Shown here piece by piece: positions 16,425 to 23,188 of a stretch of 51,587 nt of DNA; positions within the stretch are counted from its first letter, which is position 1; every line of letters starts with the position of its first letter. The stretch spans positions 1 through 51,587 of the forward strand of contig CAIYOD010000065.1 in assembly GCA_903927755.1 (NCBI GenBank), read 5' to 3'. The stretch is from an uncultured Thermoleophilia bacterium (GTDB lineage Bacteria; Actinomycetota; Thermoleophilia; UBA2241). The position numbers were made by a program, and so were the translations under genes. The notes under the pieces were generated by a model that was given only the letters and a program-made list of their open reading frames with translations, was not told the DNA's origin and did not search any database.

Positions 16425-17336
16425 ATGAGCCGCGCGGCGCGCGGCTATCTGCTGGTCGCGGGCTCGTTCCTCATCATGGGCCTGATCGGCGTCCTCGTGG
16501 AGTGGGCCACGGCGCCGGAGAGCGCCCTGCTCGTGCTCCGCTTCGCGACGGCGGGGCTCGTGCTCGGCGTGGTCTTCGCCCGCCGCCGCCCGCTCGCCGG
16601 CGCGGCCGACCGCTCAGTCTGGCCGCGCCTCCTCCTGATGGCGGCCATCGACGCCTTCACGCTCCTGCTCTTCTTCGTCGCCATCCGCGGCACGAGCGTC
16701 GCCATCGGCATGTTCCTGCAGTTTCTCGCGCCGGTGTGGGTGGCGCTGATCGCGCCACGCATCTTCCGTGCCCGGACCGAGGCGATCGTCTTCCCGGCGC
16801 TTGCGATCGCCCTTGCCGGGCTGGCCGTGATCCTGACGCCGTCACTGCTCGGCGAGGGCATCAGGCTCTCGCCGTGGGGCGTGACTGCCGGCCTGCTGGC
16901 CGGCGTCGGCTACGCCGCCTTTCAGCTCGTGGTCAAGGATCTGACCAAGCGCGTCTCGGCCGTGACGATCGTCTTCACCGAGGCATGGCTCGACGCGCTC
17001 ATCCTGCTGCCGCTGGCGCTCTGGCAGACGGTCGGCGCCGGCTATCAGCTCACCACGCGCGACCTGGTCTCCGGCATCATCCTCGGGGTGGTCTGCACTG
17101 CGCTCGCCTACCTGATGTGGACCTACGGCATGGGGATGATCAAGGTCCAGCACAGTTCGATCCTCGGCTACCTCGAGCCGGTGTCGGCGCCGATCTACGC
17201 GCTCTTGCTGCTCGGCCAGGGCATCTCGCTCTGGACGATCATCGGCGGCGCGCTCATCGTGGTCGCCGGCCTGCTCGTCGTGCTGCTCGGAGAGCACGAG
17301 GAAGAGGGCGCCGAGTCCTTGGAGCCGGCGCCATGA
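16425..17336 (+). CDS. EamA/DMT-family transporter 5 of 5
   Basis: The 303-residue transporter starts at ATG 16425, 28 nt after the preceding stop, so this junction is not overlapped. Signatures are FLQFLAPVWVALIAPRIF and SSILGYLEPVSAPIYALLLL. The C-terminus is acidic (EHEEEGAESLEPAP). It is probably the last gene of the array. Confidence 0.88.
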   Translation: MSRAARGYLLVAGSFLIMGLIGVLVEWATAPESALLVLRFATAGLVLGVVFARRRPLAGAADRSVWPRLLLMAAIDAFTLLLFFVAIRGTSVAIGMFLQFLAPVWVALIAPRIFRARTEAIVFPALAIALAGLAVILTPSLLGEGIRLSPWGVTAGLLAGVGYAAFQLVVKDLTKRVSAVTIVFTEAWLDALILLPLALWQTVGAGYQLTTRDLVSGIILGVVCTALAYLMWTYGMGMIKVQHSSILGYLEPVSAPIYALLLLGQGISLWTIIGGALIVVAGLLVVLLGEHEEEGAESLEPAP

Positions 17337-17646
17337 GGTGGACATCCTGGCGGCCGGTGGCCGCGCTGCTCTGCCTCGCGCGTGCACGCGCGGGGTGCCA
17401 ATGCGCGACGTATCCGATACGCTCAGGCGGCTGGCTCGGGACGGTCGTCGTCATGGGCCTGTCAGGCTCGGGAGGGAGCCCGGCGTGACCATCCTCCTCA
17501 TCTACAGCCGACTCTGGCCGGACCCGGGGTGAGACCGGGCCTTCGCACCCGCCTACCGTGAACCTTCAGGTGGACGAGCCTGGAACGGCGGCCTTCACGG
17601 CCGTCACCGCCGCCCATCTCGCCTCATCCGGCCGAAAGGAGCCCAG
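17337..17646. other. Intergenic region with palindromes upstream of the aminotransferase gene
   Basis: This 310-bp gap has no convincing gene; a 64-codon frame inside it shows no family features. It contains GCGGCC/GGCCGC arms near 17351-17365, a perfect 16-bp palindrome CGCGCGTGCACGCGCG at 17377-17392, and GTATCCGATAC at 17410-17420. The first two could end the transporter transcript. The last, with 5-bp arms, could be an operator for the aminotransferase/BKACE pair. Confidence 0.4.
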
Positions 17647-18915
17647 ATGACAAAGCCCGTCGAAAGCGCCCCCAAGCTGAACCTCATCAAGTCCATGTCC
17701 ATGCTCGAGGACGCCCAGCGCCTCACCCCCGGTGGGGTCGGCGGCATCCGCCGCGCCTACAACTTCGTCGTCGGCGAGTACCCCGTCTTCATCGACCACG
17801 GCCATGGTGGCCACATCATCGACGTGGACGGCAACGAATACATCGACATGCTCTGCGCCTACGGGCCGATCATCCTCGGCTACGTGGAGGACGAAATCAA
17901 CGACGCCGCCAAGGCGCAGATGGACAAGGGCTTCTGCTTCAGCCTCGTGCAGCCGCTCCAGAACCAGCTCGAGGAGCGGCTCGCCGAGATCATGCCGTGC
18001 GGCGAGCAGACGATCCTCGTCAAGACCGGCTCGGACGCGACCAACGCGGCCGTCCGCGCGATGCGCGCCTACAGCGGCCGCGACAAGATCGCCCGCTGCG
18101 GCTACCACGGCTGGGGCGACTGGTGCGTCGAGCACCACGGCGGCGTGCCCAAGGCCGTCACCGACCTCACCGTCGAGTTCGAGTACGGCGACATCACCGA
18201 CCTCGAGCGCGTCTTCGCCGAGAACCCCGGCGAGATCGGCGGCGTCATCATCACGCCGGTCGGTCATCCGATGGCCCTGCCGATCATCCCGCCGCCGGAC
18301 GGCTACCTGCAAGCGGTCGTCGACCTCTGTCACAAGCACGACACCGTGGTGACCTTCGACGAGATCCGTACCGGCTTCCGCGTCGCCATGGGCGGCGCCA
18401 GCGAGCGCTACGGCGTCACGCCGGACCTGACCACGGTCGGAAAGGCGATGGCCAACGGCTATTCCATCGCGGCGCTCGTCGGCAAGCGTGAGGTCATGGA
18501 GGTCTACGTCAAGGACGCCTTCCTCAGCTCCACCTACTTCCCCAACAGCCTCGAGATGGCGGCCAGCATGAAGTGCCTCGACATCCTCGAGCGCGAGAAG
18601 GTGCAGGACGCGATCTGGGAGCGCGGCACGCGGTTCCTCGCCTCGCTCGGCGCGATCGTCGACGCCTCCGGCGTGCCGGTGACAAGGAGCGGCATCCCGC
18701 CGATGCCGTTCCTGACGTTCGACCACGTGGACGCCAAGTACAAAGAGCGGCGGACGGAGTTCTACACGCAGTGCATCCGCCGCGGACTCTTCGTGCAGCC
18801 GTATCACCACTGGTACATCTGCTACCGCCACACCGAGCGCGACCTGCAGCGGGCGCTGGACGTGGTTGAAGAGAGCCTGGCTTTCGTGCACCAGCAGTTC
18901 CCGTACGAGGGGTAA
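17647..18915 (+). CDS. Class III PLP aminotransferase (glutamate-1-semialdehyde aminomutase-like)
   Basis: The PLP enzyme is likely to move an omega- or beta-amino group. The 422-residue product starts at ATG 17647 behind AAAGGAG. Fold III blocks seen: PGGVGGIRRAYNF near 29, VKTGSDATNAAVRAMRA near 126-142, YHGWGDW near 153, the cofactor Asp in VVTFDEIRTGFR near 238 and the PLP lysine in TVGKAMANGYS near 266. It resembles GSAM-like aminotransferases, but its location beside a BKACE gene (55 nt, same strand) argues against haem synthesis. A reasonable inference is that it converts a beta-amino acid, such as the KamA product, into the beta-keto acid used by BKACE. Confidence 0.88.
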   Translation: MTKPVESAPKLNLIKSMSMLEDAQRLTPGGVGGIRRAYNFVVGEYPVFIDHGHGGHIIDVDGNEYIDMLCAYGPIILGYVEDEINDAAKAQMDKGFCFSLVQPLQNQLEERLAEIMPCGEQTILVKTGSDATNAAVRAMRAYSGRDKIARCGYHGWGDWCVEHHGGVPKAVTDLTVEFEYGDITDLERVFAENPGEIGGVIITPVGHPMALPIIPPPDGYLQAVVDLCHKHDTVVTFDEIRTGFRVAMGGASERYGVTPDLTTVGKAMANGYSIAALVGKREVMEVYVKDAFLSSTYFPNSLEMAASMKCLDILEREKVQDAIWERGTRFLASLGAIVDASGVPVTRSGIPPMPFLTFDHVDAKYKERRTEFYTQCIRRGLFVQPYHHWYICYRHTERDLQRALDVVEESLAFVHQQFPYEG

Positions 18916-18930
18916 GAGGCCGACGCGTGA

Positions 18931-18956
18931 GGGCGGTCCGGAGCGCCGGACCGCCC
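18931..18956 (+). other. Perfect 11-bp hairpin just upstream of the BKACE ribosome site
   Basis: GGGCGGTCCGG and CCGGACCGCCC flank a 4-nt loop (AGCG) and end right before the GGAGGGGGAG ribosome site of the next gene. It could attenuate, stabilise, or set the ratio of the two products. Confidence 0.45.
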
Positions 18957-18969
18957 GGAGGGGGAGACG

Positions 18970-19797
18970 ATGGACAAGCTCATCATCACCGTGGCCGGCG
19001 TCGGCGCCGAGACCACCAAGGACGCGCAGCCCGGCTTGCCGGTGACGGCGGCCGAGATCGGCGCCGATGCGGCGCGCTGCCGCGAGGCCGGCGCCGCGAT
19101 GTACCACCTGCACGTGCGCGACGCCGAGGGAAGCCCGACGCAGGCCGAAGAGGTCTTCGCGGCGGCGATCGAGGCGATCCGCGAGCGCACCGACATCATC
19201 ATCCAGACGAGCACCGGCGGCGCCATGGGCATGACCGCCGACGAGCGGCTGCAGCCGCTCGAGCTCGGCCCGGAGATGGCGTCGCTGACGACGGGCACGG
19301 CCAACTTCGGCGACGAGGTGTTCTTCAACGACACGGCGCTGATGAGTGAGTTCTACCAGCGCATGCAGAAGAAGGGCGTGCGGCCGGAGTTCGAGATCTT
19401 CGAGGCCGGCCAGATCGACAACGCCCTCAAGCTGGTCAAGAAGTACGGCCCGGCCGGCCCGCTGCTGCACTGGGACTTCGTGCTGGGCGTGCCGGGCAGC
19501 ATGAGCGGCGAGCCGCGCAACCTCGTCTTCCTGGTCGACCGCGTCCCCGAGGGGTCGACCTGGACCTGCACCGGCATCGGCCGCTGGCACATGCCGGTGA
19601 CGATGACGGCCCTCGCGCTGGGCGGCAACGTCCGCCTCGGGTTCGAGGACAACATCTTTCTGCACAAGGGCGTGCTCGCGAAGGAGAACGCCGAGCTCGT
19701 CGGCCGCGTCGCGCGCATCGCGCAGGAGTGGGACCGCCCCTGCGCGACCCCGGACGAGGCGCGGCGGATCCTCAGGCTCGGCGAGCACGCCGGCTGA
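18970..19797 (+). CDS. Beta-keto acid cleavage enzyme (BKACE, Kce/DUF849 family)
   Basis: BKACE enzymes condense a beta-keto acid with acetyl-CoA and split it into acetoacetate and a new acyl-CoA, using zinc. The founding member, Kce, acts on 3-keto-5-aminohexanoate in lysine fermentation; others act on dehydrocarnitine and related acids. The 275-residue protein is of family length. His46 and His48 in MYHLHVRD match the zinc ligands of Kce, and Arg222, Glu226 and Asp227 in VRLGFED fit the remaining active-site set. The conserved STGG, LTTGTANFG and LGVPGSM blocks are present. Its neighbours (aminotransferase, kamA upstream) suggest a beta-keto acid derived from a beta-amino acid. Confidence 0.93.
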   Translation: MDKLIITVAGVGAETTKDAQPGLPVTAAEIGADAARCREAGAAMYHLHVRDAEGSPTQAEEVFAAAIEAIRERTDIIIQTSTGGAMGMTADERLQPLELGPEMASLTTGTANFGDEVFFNDTALMSEFYQRMQKKGVRPEFEIFEAGQIDNALKLVKKYGPAGPLLHWDFVLGVPGSMSGEPRNLVFLVDRVPEGSTWTCTGIGRWHMPVTMTALALGGNVRLGFEDNIFLHKGVLAKENAELVGRVARIAQEWDRPCATPDEARRILRLGEHAG

Positions 19798-19808
19798 CGG
19801 GTGAGGGT

Positions 19809-19836
19809 GCGGGCGGGCCTGCGGCGGCCCGCCCGC
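19809..19836 (+). terminator. GC-rich hairpin after the BKACE gene
   Basis: GCGGGCGGGCC and GGCCCGCCCGC (11 bp) flank a 6-nt loop twelve bases after the stop. There is no T-tract. It plausibly ends the catabolic island. Confidence 0.5.
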
Positions 19837-19951
19837 TCCCTCCGCCCGCCCGCATGGGCGTTTGTTCCCCTCAAGCAATCCCGCGACTTTGCCGACACGA
19901 GTTGACGTAGGCAAGGCGAGCGCCGCCGTGTCGCGGGCATCCACACGGGCG

Positions 19952-19957
19952 TACACT
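19952..19957 (+). promoter_or_regulatory. Candidate -10 (TACACT) for the GGDEF gene
   Basis: TACACT lies 42 nt before the ATG at 20000. The -35 region is poor (TGTCGC at 17-nt spacing). The gap from 19837 shows nothing else recognisable. Confidence 0.35.
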
Positions 19958-19999
19958 AGTGGGTACCCTTCGAAGCGGCTGTGGCCAGCGGGGGAGCCG

Positions 20000-22900
20000 A
20001 TGGCGTTCCGTACCAAGAGTCGCAAGGCTGAGCGTGGCGAGGTGGAACTGCTGCGCGGCCTCATCAAACTCGCGAACCAGCTGCAGTCGAGCCTGACGCT
20101 CGATGCGATCGTCCACGTCATCGCCACGGCCCTGAGCGAGACCTTCGGCTTCCGTGAGGCGAGCGTGTACCTGCGGCAGGCGGACGACCACTTCGTCGTC
20201 CACGCCACCGTGGGCGAGTTCCCCGAGTTCGACCGGATGCTGTTCGAGCGGCCGGTCCCGCTGCACATCTGGGAGCAGCTCTTCCTGGAGAAGCATCAGA
20301 TCGGCTCGTCGTACTTCATCGACCACCGTCGGCACGAGTGGACCGAGGAGCAACTCCACTACCTCCCGGAGCTCGACCTTGGGCCGCGACGCCAGGACGA
20401 GTGGTCCAGCACCGACGATCTCTTCGTGCCGCTCTACGACAAGGGCCATGAGTTGATGGGCGTGCTCGACCTCTACGACCCGGCCGACCGCCAGTTGCCG
20501 ACTCTCGAGCTGGTCAAATCGCTCGAGGTGTTCGCTACGCACGCCGCGGTCGCGATCGAGAACGCGCGCCAGTACGAGGCGCTCGAAGAGGCCACAGGGC
20601 AGCTGCAGGCGCAGCTGGCCCTGCGCCACGCGATCCTCGAGGTGAGTGGCGCGCTGCTCGCGACGCTCGAGCCCGGCGAAGTCTTCGCGCGCATCGCGAC
20701 GCTCCTCAAAGAGATCGTCGACTACGACTCGCTTGAGATCCGGCTCGTCGACGAAGAGAAGCAGGAGCTCTACAGCGGCTACTGCTCGGACGACGACGAC
20801 GCCGGCGAGGAGATGCGCTGCTGGCGAGGCCCCGTGGACGTCGGAGTCAGCGGTTGGGTGCTGCAGAACAACAAGGCGCAGCTGGTGAACGACATGCTGA
20901 ACGACCCTCGCGGGGCGCTCGTGCCGGGCACGGAGTGGGAGCCGCAGGCGAGCATCGTCGCGCCGCTGACGCTCGGCGACACCGCGATCGGCGTGCTGGC
21001 CCTCGACCGCCTGGGCGAGCGGACCTTCGACGAGTGCGAGCTGGACCCGGTCTCGCTGTTCGCGAACCTCGCCGCCATCGCCATCCACAACGCGCGCCAG
21101 TACGACGAAGCCGAGAAGGCGTCTCGTCGACTCGAGGAGCAACTCGCGCTGAGCCACGAGCTTCTCAGCGCCAGCGGTGCGGTGCTCTCATCGCTGGAAC
21201 AGACCGAGGTGCTCGAGCACATCGCCGACACGCTGAAGCAGATCGTCGACTACGACACGATGGACGTGCGCCTCGTCGACGCCGAGCGCCGGCAGCTCGT
21301 CGCCATCTACGCCCGCGACGAGGACGACGAGCAGGAGCTCTTCGCCTTCGCCATCCCGATGGACGAAGGCATCAGCGGCTGGGTGGTGTGCAACAACGAG
21401 GCGCAACTCATCAACGACATGGCCAACGACCCGCGCGCCGTCTACATCCCCGGCACCGAGGAGGACGAGCAGCAGGCCTGCATCCTCGTTCCGCTGTCCG
21501 TGGGGGACGAAGTCATCGGCGTGATGACGATGGACCGGCTCGGCGGACGCACCTTCGAACAGCGCGAACTGGAGCCGGCACGTCTGTTCGCCAACCTCGC
21601 CGCGATCGCCATCCGTAACGCTCGGCAGTACGACGAGCTGGAGACGACGTCGGCCCAGCTCGAGGGCCAGCTCGCCCTTCAGCACGAGCTCATGGACCTC
21701 AGCACCCTGCTGCTCAGCTCGCTCGACCAGCGCGAGGTGTTCGCGCGCATCACGACCATGCTCAAGGACATCGTCGTCTACGACGCCATGGACATCCGCA
21801 TGCTCGACGAGGCGACGCGCGAGCTGGTGTGCATCTACTCGCGCGACCTCAACGCCGAGCTGAACGAGCAGTTCCGCATCTCCATCGACAGCGGGTTGGC
21901 GGGCTGGGTGGTGCGTCACGACGAGGCGCAGCTCGTGAACGACATGGCCGCCGACCCGCGCGGCGTGCACATCCCCGGCACCGGAGAGGACGTGCCGCAG
22001 GCCAGCATCGTCGTCCCGCTGCGCGTGCGCGGCAAGGTCACCGGTGTCCTGACGCTGGACCGGTTCGAGGGGCGCACCTTCGCGACCAGCGATCTCGAGC
22101 CGGTCAAGCTCTTCGCCAACCTCGCGGGCATCGCCATCCAGAACGCGCGTACCTACGAGGAGATGGAGCGCCAGGCGATCAGCGACGGCCTCACCGGCAT
22201 CCACAACTACCGCCATTTCCACGAGTCGCTCAAGGCGGAGGTCAGTCGCGCCGGTCGCTACGACGAGCACTTCTGCCTGCTGATGATGGACCTCGACCAC
22301 TTCAAGGCGGTCAACGACACCATCGGGCACCAGAAGGGCGACGACGTGCTGCGTGCGGTCTCGGGCGTGCTGCGCAGCTGCTCCCGCGAGTCCGACTACC
22401 TCGCCCGCTACGGCGGCGAGGAGTTCGCGATGATCCTGCCCCTCACGACCCTGGCCGAGGCCAAGACTCTTGCCGAGCGCATCCGGGCGTCGGTCTCGAT
22501 GCTGGACCCGGGTCATCCCGACCTGCACGTGACCATGTCCATCGGCATCTCCTCGTATCCGGAGTCCGCGCAGGACAGTGACGGGGTGCTGGGGGCCGCC
22601 GACGCCGCGCTGCTGCGCGCCAAGAGCGGCGGCCGCGATCGGGTCTGTCTGTACACGGACGCCGTCGCGGGTGCGATGGCGGAGTTCGACGGCGACCTGG
22701 CAGCCGTGGGTCGTCGATTCGCCGCGTTCATCGGCTTGAGCGAGGCGGAGACGGCGGGACTCGTGACGGCGCTTGCAGTCTACGAGACCGGGGCCGCCGT
22801 GCAGGACGAGGTCCAGACCATCCTCGGCACGGGACAGAACGGCGCTCCTGAGGCCGGCGAGGTGCGGCAGAACGCCGTCGAGGCGCTCGTGTACGGTAAC

Positions 22901-23116
22901 GAGCGCTGGGACGGCGCGGGCTATCCGGAGGGACGTCGCGGGGCCGAGATCCCACGCGTCGCCCGCGCGTTCGCCGTTTGCCGGCGGTTCGACCCGGCCT
23001 TGCACAACGGCGACGGCGTCGCCGACCTGCGCGGCCGCGCCGCGCACGAGCTCGACCCGAAGATGGTCCAGCGTTTCACGGCGATGCTCCGCGCCGAGAA
23101 GGCCATCCACAACTAG
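20000..23116 (+). CDS. Four-GAF diguanylate cyclase with degenerate HD-GYP tail
   Basis: The cytosolic sensor is predicted to make cyclic di-GMP. It has 1038 residues from ATG 20000 (GGGGAG upstream; the frame is open further upstream but lacks a ribosome site). Four GAF domains follow one another at about 15-185, 210-370, 385-555 and 570-735. The last three share repeated segments such as GVSGWVLQNNKAQLVNDM, with VPGTE and a LDR box. A GGDEF domain spans about 745-905 with the active motif YGGEEF near 803. The C-terminal part keeps an HD-GYP-like block (ERWDGAGYPEG near 973) but I see no HD metal-binding motif, so phosphodiesterase activity is unlikely. No membrane segment is visible. It ends in TAG. 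Confidence 0.92.
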   Translation: MAFRTKSRKAERGEVELLRGLIKLANQLQSSLTLDAIVHVIATALSETFGFREASVYLRQADDHFVVHATVGEFPEFDRMLFERPVPLHIWEQLFLEKHQIGSSYFIDHRRHEWTEEQLHYLPELDLGPRRQDEWSSTDDLFVPLYDKGHELMGVLDLYDPADRQLPTLELVKSLEVFATHAAVAIENARQYEALEEATGQLQAQLALRHAILEVSGALLATLEPGEVFARIATLLKEIVDYDSLEIRLVDEEKQELYSGYCSDDDDAGEEMRCWRGPVDVGVSGWVLQNNKAQLVNDMLNDPRGALVPGTEWEPQASIVAPLTLGDTAIGVLALDRLGERTFDECELDPVSLFANLAAIAIHNARQYDEAEKASRRLEEQLALSHELLSASGAVLSSLEQTEVLEHIADTLKQIVDYDTMDVRLVDAERRQLVAIYARDEDDEQELFAFAIPMDEGISGWVVCNNEAQLINDMANDPRAVYIPGTEEDEQQACILVPLSVGDEVIGVMTMDRLGGRTFEQRELEPARLFANLAAIAIRNARQYDELETTSAQLEGQLALQHELMDLSTLLLSSLDQREVFARITTMLKDIVVYDAMDIRMLDEATRELVCIYSRDLNAELNEQFRISIDSGLAGWVVRHDEAQLVNDMAADPRGVHIPGTGEDVPQASIVVPLRVRGKVTGVLTLDRFEGRTFATSDLEPVKLFANLAGIAIQNARTYEEMERQAISDGLTGIHNYRHFHESLKAEVSRAGRYDEHFCLLMMDLDHFKAVNDTIGHQKGDDVLRAVSGVLRSCSRESDYLARYGGEEFAMILPLTTLAEAKTLAERIRASVSMLDPGHPDLHVTMSIGISSYPESAQDSDGVLGAADAALLRAKSGGRDRVCLYTDAVAGAMAEFDGDLAAVGRRFAAFIGLSEAETAGLVTALAVYETGAAVQDEVQTILGTGQNGAPEAGEVRQNAVEALVYGNERWDGAGYPEGRRGAEIPRVARAFAVCRRFDPALHNGDGVADLRGRAAHELDPKMVQRFTAMLRAEKAIHN

Positions 23117-23154
23117 GCCAGTCGTCGCGCCGCCCGCGTTTGTCCGGCGGGCTG

Positions 23155-23182
23155 TTACGAGCTCCCTGGAATCTGCCATACT
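23155..23182 (+). promoter_or_regulatory. Promoter of the UPF0182 gene (leaderless)
   Basis: TTACGA (23155-23160), 16 nt, then CATACT (23177-23182), and the ATG follows after 6 nt. There is no Shine-Dalgarno sequence before the ATG, so the transcript is probably leaderless. Confidence 0.5.
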
Positions 23183-23188
23183 CAGGGC

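Noticed and set aside
17338-17532. A 64-codon frame in the gap before the aminotransferase gene
   Set aside because: No ribosome site or family features, and it overlaps palindromes; more likely regulatory DNA.
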